A stretch of 64,000 nt of DNA from Mesorhizobium sp. Root554 (GTDB lineage Bacteria > Pseudomonadota > Alphaproteobacteria > Rhizobiales > Rhizobiaceae), in contig NZ_LMGA01000001.1 in the NCBI RefSeq assembly GCF_001427025.1, forward strand, positions 62,163 to 126,162, read 5' to 3'. Both the position numbers and the translations under genes were made by a program. This document shows positions 25,453-34,786 of this stretch, piece after piece. Below the pieces are notes generated by a model that had not been told where the DNA came from, ran no database searches, and saw only the letters and a list, made by a program, of their open reading frames with translations. The stretch's first letter is position 1. Each line of letters opens with the position of its first letter.

Positions 25453-26430
25453 ATGACGTCAGTTTTGTCGGATGTGGCGGTCCTGCTGCCCGCCCGCCTT
25501 CACAGCCATGCCGCCGAGAGAATAAGGCGAACGTTTCGGGCGATCCCGCTGGAAAGTTCCGACCTGGCGGCGCTGTCCGCCGACGACAAGGCGGCCATTC
25601 GCGGCATGGCCGGCGGAATCGCGATCGGCGCCTCCATCATCGATGCGCTGCCCAATCTCGAGATCATCGCGAATTTCGGCGTCGGCTATGACGGCATCGA
25701 CGCGCGCCATGCCGCCAGCCGCGGTGTCATGGTGACGAACACGCCCGATGTGCTGACCGAGGAAGTCGCCGACACGGCGGTCGCCCTGTTGCTCAACACC
25801 GTGCGCGAACTGCCGCGCGCCGAGCAATGGCTGCGGCAGGGGCGCTGGGTGAGCGAAGGCAACTACCCTTTGAGCCGGTTGACCTTGCGCGGGCGCAAGG
25901 CCGGCATATTCGGCATGGGCCGTATCGGCCTTGCCATCGCGAAACGGCTGGAAGCGTTCGGCCTCACCATCGCCTACCACAACCGCCGGCCGGTCGAAGG
26001 CGTCGCTTACGCCTATCACGATACGTTGGAAGGTCTCGCGCAGGCCGTTGATACGCTGGTCTCGGTCGCGCCGGGAACGCCGGCAACGGAAAAAGCGGTG
26101 AACGCCCAGGTGCTGAAGGCGCTGGGTCCGGACGGCGTTTTTGTCAACATTGGCAGGGGCAGCACGGTCGATGAGCCGGCCTTGGCGCAGGCGCTGACGG
26201 ACGGCGCCATCGCTGCCGCCGGCCTCGATGTCTTCGCCAGTGAACCGAACGTGCCGCAGGCGCTGCTCGATCTGCCGAATGTGGTGCTGCTGCCCCACGT
26301 CGCTTCCGCCTCGCATCACACCCGGGAGGCCATGGCGGATCTTTGCGTCGACAACCTCGTCTCGTGGTTCTCCGAAGGCAAGGCGTTGACGCCGGTGCCG
26401 GAAACGGCCGATATGAAGCCAGCCGGCTGA
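25453..26430 (+). CDS. D-isomer 2-hydroxyacid dehydrogenase (glyoxylate/hydroxypyruvate reductase-like)
   Basis: NAD(P)-dependent reduction of a 2-keto acid, 325 residues. Motifs: NFGVGYDGID, the Rossmann loop GIFGMGRIGLAIAKRL, NIGRGSTVDE with the catalytic Arg region nearby, GLDVFASEP with the catalytic Glu, and PHVASASHHT with the catalytic His. ATG follows directly after the LacI stop, so the two share one message and the regulator probably senses a substrate or product of the enzyme. Substrate within glyoxylate, hydroxypyruvate or sugar-acid range cannot be read from sequence. Confidence 0.9.
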   Translation: MTSVLSDVAVLLPARLHSHAAERIRRTFRAIPLESSDLAALSADDKAAIRGMAGGIAIGASIIDALPNLEIIANFGVGYDGIDARHAASRGVMVTNTPDVLTEEVADTAVALLLNTVRELPRAEQWLRQGRWVSEGNYPLSRLTLRGRKAGIFGMGRIGLAIAKRLEAFGLTIAYHNRRPVEGVAYAYHDTLEGLAQAVDTLVSVAPGTPATEKAVNAQVLKALGPDGVFVNIGRGSTVDEPALAQALTDGAIAAAGLDVFASEPNVPQALLDLPNVVLLPHVASASHHTREAMADLCVDNLVSWFSEGKALTPVPETADMKPAG

Positions 26431-26437
26431 GCCGGCT
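26421..26437 (+). terminator. Hairpin spanning the dehydrogenase stop codon
   Basis: AGCCGGC-TGA-GCCGGCT, seven paired bases with the stop codon as loop, followed by TCGCCAC and no T-run. Possible weak terminator or mRNA end stabiliser. Confidence 0.35.
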
Positions 26438-26469
26438 TCGCCACATTCATTAACGCTGCTCGCGTCCGT

Positions 26470-26508
26470 TTAACCTCTGTTTAATGCCTTGGAATCCACT
26501 ATGGATTC
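26470..26508 (+). promoter_or_regulatory. CtrA-like site and palindrome upstream of the inhibitor gene
   Basis: TTAA-CCTCTGT-TTAA at 26470-26484 fits the full CtrA consensus TTAA-N7-TTAA. It is followed by the perfect palindrome GAATCCA-CTA-TGGATTC at 26492-26508. Both lie within 65 bases of the start at 26535. Confidence 0.5.
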
Positions 26509-26534
26509 AACTGCTTGGGCGTGGGTATGCGACG

Positions 26535-26915
26535 ATGAAGGTGCTTGGAGCCATTGTGGCGGCTGCGGCGGTCTATGGTGGCGCTCACATTTTGAAGCTC
26601 GAAGCCGATGCGCCGCCGTCGCGGCCTGCTTCTGTTGCTGGCGCCTATAGGCTCGTCGCGAATGGCGGACAGGCCTGCACGGTGGAACGTCGGCAAACAT
26701 CTTCGGCCATCTCAGCCTTGAACGTCGATCCGGGCTGCGGGGAACTGCTTCCCGGCCTTGAACGGGCAAAATTCTGGCGTGACAACGACGACGGCACGGT
26801 CTCGTTCAGCCAAAACGGCGTCGATCCGATTGTTGTCTTCGCGGCTGCCGATGGCGAAGGCTACGAGTCCTACCAGCCGGCGCTTCCCCTGCTTTCGATG
26901 GCGGCGTCGCAATAA
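26535..26915 (+). CDS. Putative secreted AprI/Inh-type protease inhibitor
   Basis: 126 residues. An N-terminal hydrophobic segment (MKVLGAIVAAAAVYGGAHIL) serves as signal peptide or anchor. The following single domain starts VAGAYRLVANGGQACTVER and has two cysteines about 22 residues apart (C62-like and C84-like positions), able to make the disulfide of the AprI/Inh metalloprotease-inhibitor barrel, with FWRDNDDGTVSF as a late strand pair. The family call is by pattern and only moderately sure. Alternatives are an uncharacterised periplasmic barrel protein. Monocistronic by appearance, with a CtrA-like site upstream. Confidence 0.55.
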   Translation: MKVLGAIVAAAAVYGGAHILKLEADAPPSRPASVAGAYRLVANGGQACTVERRQTSSAISALNVDPGCGELLPGLERAKFWRDNDDGTVSFSQNGVDPIVVFAAADGEGYESYQPALPLLSMAASQ

Positions 26916-27028
26916 GCGTCGACAATTCTAAAGCGAAATCGCGTAAATTTTGAGCGATGCTGAAAAGCAAAATATAAAGCAAATGTCCTAAACTGTAGGT
27001 TGTCTTGGTCTTGGGCGGGCAATCCATT

Positions 27029-27559
27029 ATGGACACGATAATTCTGATCGTTCTGGCAGGCTGCGCCGTCTGTTGCTTGATTATTCTATTGAAGACGCCG
27101 AATCCGCAGAAATTTTCGTTGTTCAAACACCCTGATGCTGCAAGTCAGCTCCGATACGTCATGGCGGCTTCCTTTTACAAGAAGAAGGTCATGAACAAAT
27201 CCGAATATCGAGTGTTCAAGGTGGTGGAATCCGAAGTTTCCACTCTCCGCAGGGGATATCGCGTTCTGTCACAAACAAGCCTTGGGGAAATCGTGGGTTC
27301 GGACGACACCAAGGCTTATTTTGCCGTCAACAGCAAACGCGTCGACGTGCTCATCCTTGGCCCTTACGGCGAAGCTGTGGCCGCGATCGAATATCAGGGG
27401 GGCGGGCATCATCAGGGAAGTGCCGCCGCGAGAGATGCCATAAAACGCGAGGCCTTACGAAAGGCAGGCATTCACTTCGTGGAAGTTCTGGACAGTCATT
27501 CCAACGAAGAAATCGCCCAGATGGTTCGCAAGATCGTAAAGTTACCGCAGGCTGCTTGA
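27029..27559 (+). CDS. DUF2726 domain protein with N-terminal membrane anchor
   Basis: 176 residues. One hydrophobic helix at the N-terminus (IILIVLAGCAVCCLIILL), then a DUF2726 domain (MNKSEYRVFKVVESEV, KRVDVLILGPYGEAVAAIEYQGGGHH, EALRKAGIHFVEVLD), a fold related to restriction-endonuclease-like nucleases with acidic and QGGGHH residues conserved. Role unknown; possibly a membrane-tethered nuclease. The gene and its flanks are visibly more A/T-rich than the neighbours, which hints at acquisition. The ATG at 27029 is chosen; an upstream TTG at 27005 would add eight residues. Confidence 0.8.
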   Translation: MDTIILIVLAGCAVCCLIILLKTPNPQKFSLFKHPDAASQLRYVMAASFYKKKVMNKSEYRVFKVVESEVSTLRRGYRVLSQTSLGEIVGSDDTKAYFAVNSKRVDVLILGPYGEAVAAIEYQGGGHHQGSAAARDAIKREALRKAGIHFVEVLDSHSNEEIAQMVRKIVKLPQAA

Positions 27560-27562
27560 TCG

Positions 27563-28336
27563 CTACTTGGCCGCCGTCCGCAACCCGCCTTTCGCCGCTG
27601 CGTGCGCCCGCACGGCGTCGCCGAACGCCTTGAAGACGCGCTGCGAGGCGTTGTCGGATTGCACCCAGTATTCCGGATGCCACTGCACGCCGACCGCGAA
27701 GGCCCGCGCGTCACGAACCGAGACGGCTTCCACCGTCCCGTCTTCGGCGACCGCTTCCACCTGCAGCGCCGGTCCGAGCCGGTCGACCGCCTGGCGGTGG
27801 ACCGAATTGACCATGATGTCGCCGGCGCCGAACACGCCGGCCAGGCAGCTGCCGGGCTTGATGCTGACGCTCTGGCGGATGGCGAAGCGTTCGTCCTGGT
27901 TTTCGCTGGCCGGCGCGCGATGGTCGAGCGAGCCTTCACGGTCCTGGATTTCGGTGGCCAGCGTGCCGCCGAGCGCCACGTTCATTTCCTGGATGCCGCG
28001 GCAGATGGCGAGCAGCGGCACGCCGCGTTCCACCGCCTTGCAGATCAGCGGCAGGGTCGTCGCGTCGCGATCCGGATCGTAAGGTCCGTTCGCCTCGCTG
28101 GCATCGCCGCCATAGAGCGAGGGATGGACGTTGGATTTAGATCCCGTGATCATGACGCCGTCGACCGCCGAGAGCAGTTCGTCGAGATCCAGCCTGTCGC
28201 CGAATGACGGCAACAGCACCGGCAGCACGCCCGCGCCGGCGACCGCCGCCTCCAGATACTGCTGCGGGGCCGCATGCCAGCGGTAGTTCTCGAATTGGCG
28301 GACATCGGTGGAGACGGCGACGAGCGGTTGGATCAT
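27563..28336 (-). CDS. Class I glutamine amidotransferase, gamma-glutamyl-GABA hydrolase type
   Basis: 257 residues, peptidase C26 family. Nucleophile Cys in LLAICRGIQEMNVALGG, His and Glu of the triad in VQWHPEYW, and the DGVMITGSKSNVHPSLYGG loop. Homologues hydrolyse gamma-glutamyl-gamma-aminobutyrate in putrescine use or degrade other gamma-glutamyl amides. No putrescine genes are nearby, so the substrate is open. Start MIQPLVAVSTD fits the family; a long upstream open frame is ignored. Ends three bases from the DUF2726 stop, convergent. Confidence 0.88.
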   Translation of the reverse strand: MIQPLVAVSTDVRQFENYRWHAAPQQYLEAAVAGAGVLPVLLPSFGDRLDLDELLSAVDGVMITGSKSNVHPSLYGGDASEANGPYDPDRDATTLPLICKAVERGVPLLAICRGIQEMNVALGGTLATEIQDREGSLDHRAPASENQDERFAIRQSVSIKPGSCLAGVFGAGDIMVNSVHRQAVDRLGPALQVEAVAEDGTVEAVSVRDARAFAVGVQWHPEYWVQSDNASQRVFKAFGDAVRAHAAAKGGLRTAAK

Positions 28337-28609
28337 GGCGGCGGAAGACCTCGTTAGTCCTGTCCAGATTGCTGTAAAAATAGGCGATCGCAAGGCGTTT
28401 TGCCATGCCGTGCCTGCCTGCTTGCGACACAGGCTGAGCGGGGCGTTTAGACTATAGTTGTAGACGCCTTTCGCGAGATCGGAAATTCCCGCCAGGCCGT
28501 CTGCTGGAATGGCGTCGCCCGCTGGACTCGCGTTCTTGCGCGTGTATTGTCCCTTCAAGCCGGCCTAAATTTCAGGCGCTTCAGCGGGGTCAGCTTCGTC
28601 ATCACTTAA

Positions 28610-29731
<1,122 letters not shown>

Positions 29732-29753
29732 GCGCTGATCGATCGACCTATCG

Positions 29754-29790
29754 AAAAACCCCCGGAGCGCCGCTCCGGGGGTTTTTCTTT
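29754..29790. terminator. Bidirectional intrinsic terminator between dctP and dctM
   Basis: Stem CCCCCGGAGCG (29759-29769) with CGCTCCGGGGG (29771-29781), T-run TTTTTCTTT after it on plus and AAAAA before it, giving TTTTT on minus. Serves both convergent transcripts. Confidence 0.92.
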
Positions 29791-29820
29791 GTTTGAATGT
29801 CAGCCGGCTGTCGCGCGGCG

Positions 29821-31608
29821 TCAGTTGAAGCTTGGCGGCTGCGACAGGTTCGGCGCAGCCGGCGCCGCAGGGGCAGCGGGAGCTGATGGATTGGCCGGCA
29901 CGGCGCCTCCACCTGCCGGGGGCGCCGTCGGCGCCGGCGCGCCCAGAGGCGGCAGGCCGAAGCCTCCCGGCTGGCCGAGGCCCGATCCGCCGCCGCTCAG
30001 CGGCGGCAGGGTGATCTGGATGTCCTTCGGATCGACCACGGTTCCCTTGTAGTGCATCACCATCTGCGGGAAGGCGAGGGTGAGGCCGATCATCAGCACC
30101 TGGATGCAGACGAAAGGCACCGCGCCCCAATAGATCTGGCCTGTCGTCACCGGCGCGATCTGCTTGCCGGTGATGCGGTCGAGATAGGGCACGCGCGCCG
30201 CCACCGAACGCAGGTAGAACAGCGCGAAGCCGAAGGGCGGGTGCATGAAGCTGGTCTGCATGTTCACGCCCAGAAGCACGCCGAACCAGATCAGGTCGAT
30301 GCCCAGTTTTTCAGCGGCCGGCGCCAGCAGCGGCACGATGATGAAGGCGAGTTCGAAGAAGTCGAGGAAGAACGCCAGGAAGAACACGAGAAGGTTGACG
30401 GCGATCAGGAATCCGATCTCGCCGCCCGGCAGGGATATGAGCAGGTGCTCCACCCACAGATGTCCGTTGACGCCGTAGAAGGTCAGCGAGAAGACGCGCG
30501 CGCCGATCAGGATGAACAGCACGAAGGACGACAGGCGGGTGGTCGAGGCGAGCGCGTGCCGGATGACGTCAAGGTTGAGCCGGCCTTTCATCGCGGCCAT
30601 GATCAGCGCGCCGACCGCGCCCATCGCGCCGCCTTCGGTCGGCGTGGCGATGCCGAGGAAGATCGTGCCCAGCACCAGGAACACCAGCGCCAGCGGCGGG
30701 ATCAGCACGATGATCACCTGCTGCGCCAGCCGCGACATCATGTTGAAGCTGAATGTCTTGTCCAGAAGTGCGACGATATAGATGAAGACGACGCCGGCGA
30801 CCATCGCCAGGATATCGGCGTCAGGGCCATGCGTGGGCGCAAGGTAGACATAGGCCCCGTAGCCGACCGCGACGGCGACCGCCAGGGCGACCAGCAGCGA
30901 GGTAACGCCATGGCCCAGCGTTCGCGCTTCCAGGGGCAAGGCAGGAACCGACTGCGGCCGGACGATCGACATGATCAGGATGTAGCCCATGTAGAGGCCG
31001 GTCAGGACCAGGCCGGGGATAAGCGCGCCGGCATACATGTCGCCGACCGAACGGCCGAGCTGGTCGGCAAGCACGATAAGCACCAGGGACGGCGGAATGA
31101 TTTGCGCCAGCGTACCCGACGCGGCGATGACGCCCGTAGCGACCCTGCGATCGTAACCGTAGCGCAGCATGATCGGCAGCGAGATGAGGCCCATCGCAAT
31201 GACGGACGCGGCGACCACGCCGGTTGTCGCGGCAAGCAGTGCGCCGACGAAGATCACCGCATAGGCCAGGCCGCCGCGAACGGGGCCAAAAAGCTGGCCG
31301 ATCGTGTCGAGCAGGTCCTCCGCCATGCCGGAGCGTTCCAGCACGATTCCCATGAAGGTGAAGAACGGTATGGCCAGCAGCGTGTCGTTGGCCATGACGC
31401 CGCCATAGAAGCGCTCGGGCAGGGCGTAAAGCAGCGGCCAGGACAGGTTGATCGAGCCGCTTGAGAATGGCGCCAGCTCGACGCCGATCAGGAAGAACAG
31501 CAGACCGTTGGCGGCGAGCGAGAATGCCACCGGGTAGCCGATCAGCAGGAAGACGATCAGCGAGAGGAACATGATCGGCGCCATGTTCTGCGCGATGAAC
31601 TCGATCAC
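29821..31608 (-). CDS. TRAP transporter large permease (DctM)
   Basis: 595 residues with about 13-14 membrane helices, the ion-coupled pore subunit (VFLLIGYPVAFSLAANGLLF, FTFMGIVLERSGMAEDLLD, GVLLGVNMQTSFMHPPFGFA). Longer than the usual 430 residues, as in the chloroaromatic/mannitol subclass. From about residue 530 the tail is a Gly/Pro/Ala-rich low-complexity stretch (GAPAPTAPPAGGGAV) with no known function. Overlaps the dctQ stop by four bases. The binding protein is the convergent gene at 28622. Confidence 0.93.
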   Translation of the reverse strand: MIEFIAQNMAPIMFLSLIVFLLIGYPVAFSLAANGLLFFLIGVELAPFSSGSINLSWPLLYALPERFYGGVMANDTLLAIPFFTFMGIVLERSGMAEDLLDTIGQLFGPVRGGLAYAVIFVGALLAATTGVVAASVIAMGLISLPIMLRYGYDRRVATGVIAASGTLAQIIPPSLVLIVLADQLGRSVGDMYAGALIPGLVLTGLYMGYILIMSIVRPQSVPALPLEARTLGHGVTSLLVALAVAVAVGYGAYVYLAPTHGPDADILAMVAGVVFIYIVALLDKTFSFNMMSRLAQQVIIVLIPPLALVFLVLGTIFLGIATPTEGGAMGAVGALIMAAMKGRLNLDVIRHALASTTRLSSFVLFILIGARVFSLTFYGVNGHLWVEHLLISLPGGEIGFLIAVNLLVFFLAFFLDFFELAFIIVPLLAPAAEKLGIDLIWFGVLLGVNMQTSFMHPPFGFALFYLRSVAARVPYLDRITGKQIAPVTTGQIYWGAVPFVCIQVLMIGLTLAFPQMVMHYKGTVVDPKDIQITLPPLSGGGSGLGQPGGFGLPPLGAPAPTAPPAGGGAVPANPSAPAAPAAPAAPNLSQPPSFN

Positions 31609-32297
31609 GAGCGGACCTCCTCGGCGAGGGCTTTTGCTTCGAGTTCAGCCTGTTCGTGCACGGATATGAATGGATTCGGATCGTCGATCAGCCCGCACAT
31701 GATGGCGACTTTCTTGATGATCTCCGAAACACCCTGGAAACCGAGTAGCAGGAAGCCGAGTAGGAGCATCATTTTCGCGGGCCAGATGATCAGTCCGCCG
31801 GCATTGCCCGAAACCTCGCCGCTCCTGAACGACAGCAGAACGTAGGGGAACAGGTAAGAAACCATCAGGACCACGAAGGGCATGAGGAACAGCAGGTGCC
31901 CAAGCAGATCGATCCAGTGCTGAACGCGGCGTGAGAACATGCCGTAGACGATGTCGATGCGGATGTGTTCGTTCTGCTTCAGCGTATAGGCGGCCGCCAG
32001 CAGGAAGGCCGCGCCGAACAGATACCATTGCAGTTCCAGCCAGGCGTTGGATGAGCTGTTGAGCGCCTTGCGGATCACGGCATTGCTGGCGCTGACAAGG
32101 ATCGAGATCAGGATCAGCCAGGACACCCATTTGCCGATCGTCTCGTTCGTCCAGTCAACAGCCCGCGAAATGCCCAGAAGCACCGACATCCGCGTGTCGT
32201 AGATCGTCGTCCAGACAATGGCGACGATCACGATCAGGAGAAGGATGGCTAGTGACAAGGCAGTCGGCGATTGAATGACGGCATTGAGAAAGGCCAT
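31605..32297 (-). CDS. TRAP transporter small permease (DctQ)
   Basis: 230 residues with four core helices and extended ends. WLELQWYLFGAAFLLAAAYTL followed by HIRIDIVYGMFS is the DctQ signature. GGGAGGATTTGAG precedes the ATG at 32297, eight bases apart, so MAFLNAVIQS is the start, not the upstream Met. Coupled to dctM by overlap. Confidence 0.92.
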   Translation of the reverse strand: MAFLNAVIQSPTALSLAILLLIVIVAIVWTTIYDTRMSVLLGISRAVDWTNETIGKWVSWLILISILVSASNAVIRKALNSSSNAWLELQWYLFGAAFLLAAAYTLKQNEHIRIDIVYGMFSRRVQHWIDLLGHLLFLMPFVVLMVSYLFPYVLLSFRSGEVSGNAGGLIIWPAKMMLLLGFLLLGFQGVSEIIKKVAIMCGLIDDPNPFISVHEQAELEAKALAEEVRS

Positions 32298-32475
32298 CTC
32301 AAATCCTCCCATGGATAAATTAGACGCTGCCGCGAACCCCGGATTTCTACAGCGCGCCTTTGATAACGGGTATGACGTTCGCCGACGAGCGCGTCAACTC
32401 GTCGCCGCGCCGATCAACAGCGCCGTGGCGTCATAGAAGCGGTTGCGCCGCCGCCATTGAACCAAAGTCTGAGAC

Positions 32476-33381
32476 TTACGCGGCTTTGCGGTTGTCGTGT
32501 CCGCCGCCGGCCAGAACCAGCATGAGTACGAGCAGGAAGAACATCCAGGCATCGCGCCACTCGATCGGGAAGTAGCCCGCCCAGAGCGATTCGGCGATGC
32601 CGTAAGCGGCCGCGCCGGCTGCCGCGCGCGTTGGCGATAGGAAACCGCCGACCGCTGTCACGAACAGGATTTTCAGCCCGTAGATGAGGCCCGCGCCAAA
32701 CCCGATATTGCCGTAGTAAAGCGCCGCCAGCACGCCGGCCAGCCCGGCGCAAAGGCCGCCGCCCATCACGGCCGTGCGAAAGACGGCGCGCACGTCCACG
32801 CCGCAAAGCGCCGCGGCAGCCGGATCGTCGGAAACGGCGCGCCATGAACGGCCGAAGCGTGAGCGTGAAAGATAGAGGCCGCAAAGCCCGATTGCCGCGA
32901 CGCCGACCGCGCAATTCGCCAACTGGATGACGGTAAGCGTGACCTTGAAGCCCGCTGCCTCGGCGAACACGACGGGGCCTGCAAACATCGGCGGCAGCCA
33001 TAGATCGCGCGTGTCGGCGGCGATGCGCCCCATTTCCATCAGCGCCAGCAATACGCCCAGCGTCGCCGCGACGATCGTGTTCGGCGAACTCTTGGCCAGC
33101 GGTTCGAGGACGACGCCGGACAGGAACCGGCTCGCCAGCGCCGCATAGGCGAACGCGATGGCGATGGCCAGGACGATGCTCGCCGGCAGCGTCAGCCAGA
33201 GCGTCTGGTAACCATACACGGCCGCCAGGATCATCGTCTGCCCGCAGAAGGCGAAGAGCCCGCCATAAGCGAGGTTGGTGCGGTGCAGGATGCCGTTGGT
33301 CAGCGCATAGCCGAAGGCGAGCAGGGCGTAGAGCATGCCCGAATGCAGCCCGTTCAGAAGCTGTTGGAAAAAGTAGAGCAT
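32476..33381 (-). CDS. Orphan LivH-like branched-chain amino acid ABC permease
   Basis: 301 residues, about eight membrane helices. NGLHSGMLYALLAFGYALTNG and LNRTNLAYGGL-like HRTNLAYGGLFAFCGQ match the LivH pore subunit. SRSRFGRSWRAVSDDPAAAALCGV is the EAA-type loop contacting the ATPase, and GLKILFVTAVGGF follows. No LivM, ATPase or binding protein is adjacent, so the partner genes are elsewhere or lost. Start MLYFFQQLLNGLHSG. Confidence 0.85.
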   Translation of the reverse strand: MLYFFQQLLNGLHSGMLYALLAFGYALTNGILHRTNLAYGGLFAFCGQTMILAAVYGYQTLWLTLPASIVLAIAIAFAYAALASRFLSGVVLEPLAKSSPNTIVAATLGVLLALMEMGRIAADTRDLWLPPMFAGPVVFAEAAGFKVTLTVIQLANCAVGVAAIGLCGLYLSRSRFGRSWRAVSDDPAAAALCGVDVRAVFRTAVMGGGLCAGLAGVLAALYYGNIGFGAGLIYGLKILFVTAVGGFLSPTRAAAGAAAYGIAESLWAGYFPIEWRDAWMFFLLVLMLVLAGGGHDNRKAA

Positions 33382-33473
33382 GGGTTGTCCAACGGCGCCG
33401 GTGCGTCGGGGTCAGGCCAGAGTGCACACCAAATTATAACTTGTCAAAGCTATTTTGCAGGTTAGATTATGCC

Positions 33474-34100
33474 ATGCCTGTTTCGTGGACATCCCATCGC
33501 TTCAGCGGCGGCGCATTGGCGCTGGATGCCGCCAATACCGTCGTCCTGCGTGGCGATCCGGACAAGACGTTCGACCGTTTCGCCGAGCCGGAGGAGATCG
33601 CACGCTTTGCCGAAGCGGCCTCCATATTCCGCTCGGAGGAACTGGGTGGCCGGCGGGTCGAGGCGGCGTCGCCGCGCCGGATCGCGCCGGTCGTGCTTGC
33701 CATCCGCGAGGCCACCGACCGACTGTTTCGCGAAGCTGTTGCGGAAGATGTCATCCAGTCTGCTGCGCTGGCGACTCTTTTGCGGACATGTGCCGAAGGT
33801 CTTGGCGGCATCCCGTTCGCCGCAACTCCAGAGCGTCCCTTCGGCGATGCGGCAACCCCGCTCGCCTTTGAGGCGGCGCTTGCGGTATCGGCGCTGTCCC
33901 TGCTCGAACCGGGCCGGCTGTCGCGGCTGCGCATCTGCCCCAACTGCGGTTGGCTGTTCATCGACCGCAGCCGCAACGCCAGCCGCCAATGGTGCGACAT
34001 GGCCGTCTGCGGCAACCGACGCAAGGCCAGCCGCCACTATCGCCGGCGTATGGCGGCGAATGGCGATGCGTCGGGCGTTGTAACCAGGAAGGACCGCTGA
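33474..34100 (+). CDS. CGNR zinc-finger transcriptional regulator
   Basis: 208 residues. N-terminal ABATE-type domain (FSGGALALDAANTVVLRGDP) and C-terminal CGNR zinc finger: RICPNCGWLFIDRSRN, then WCDMAVCGNRRKASRHYRRR, with all four Cys and the RNxxRxWC-like pattern complete. Such proteins are DNA-binding stress or antibiotic-related regulators. Divergent from the LivH-like permease (92-base gap with an A/T-rich stretch), which it may control; followed by a lipoprotein gene one base after its stop. Confidence 0.88.
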   Translation: MPVSWTSHRFSGGALALDAANTVVLRGDPDKTFDRFAEPEEIARFAEAASIFRSEELGGRRVEAASPRRIAPVVLAIREATDRLFREAVAEDVIQSAALATLLRTCAEGLGGIPFAATPERPFGDAATPLAFEAALAVSALSLLEPGRLSRLRICPNCGWLFIDRSRNASRQWCDMAVCGNRRKASRHYRRRMAANGDASGVVTRKDR

Positions 34101-34101
34101 C

Positions 34102-34629
34102 ATGTCGAGGCTGATTTCAGGCTCCGCGCTTGCGGCATTGATTCTCTCGGCGGGCTTGCTGCTCGGCGGCTGCCGGGATTCAGGCGACGGCGATTTCTTC
34201 GCCGTTTCGGGGCGGCTGTTCGAATTCAACTACAGGCTGGGCATCGCCACCTATGTCGTCACGCTGAAGCCCTTGCGCCCGATGGCCAGCGATCAAACCG
34301 CCATCGTCGATTTCGAGAATCCGGCCGGCGGCCCGCCCCTGGTCGTGACCCAGAAGATATGGCCCAAGCTTCAGCATCAGACATTGACCAGCCCGCCGCT
34401 CACCTGCGTCGTCAAGGACAAGCCCTATGCGGTATCAATTCGCATCGAGGACGCCAAAGGAACGGTGTTGCAAACCCTGAAAACCACGCTTGTTTCCGAC
34501 CAGGACCAGACCATCCTGCCCGACAAGCCGCTGGTCACCGGGCCGATCTACGAGCTGAACCCGGAAATGGCGGGCCATGGCGATGGCAAGCTGCCGGGTG
34601 CGCCCAAACCGAATTGTCCTGTCGGCTGA
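34102..34629 (+). CDS. Hypothetical lipoprotein
   Basis: 175 residues. Signal peptide with lipobox LLLGGC, so the mature protein starts at the Cys (CRDSGDGDFF) and is anchored in a membrane facing the periplasm. The body is beta-rich (YVVTLKPLRPMASDQTAIVDF) with a Pro-rich end and one further Cys pair. No recognised domain. One base separates it from the CGNR stop, so it is probably cotranscribed. Confidence 0.75.
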   Translation: MSRLISGSALAALILSAGLLLGGCRDSGDGDFFAVSGRLFEFNYRLGIATYVVTLKPLRPMASDQTAIVDFENPAGGPPLVVTQKIWPKLQHQTLTSPPLTCVVKDKPYAVSIRIEDAKGTVLQTLKTTLVSDQDQTILPDKPLVTGPIYELNPEMAGHGDGKLPGAPKPNCPVG

Positions 34630-34786
34630 AATTCGCACGCCGGACCGGGCTTGGACGCGCCTGAACCGATCGCCGGGTAACCCCAATCCCCGATTTTATT
34701 TGACCTGCCTGTGCCGGGGATAAAGACTGCGGTATCAGAACCTGACGTTGGCCGGAATGTTTTGGCCTCCGCAGAGGAAATACCGC

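Noticed and set aside
32414..33427. Frameshifted second copy of the LivH gene in another frame.
   Set aside because: The 301-residue frame is continuous with all motifs; the overlapping frame is a shadow, so the gene is not broken.
34630..34786. Possible small gene between the lipoprotein and IOR genes.
   Set aside because: Frames are short, without ribosome site; the 157 bases look like a promoter region.
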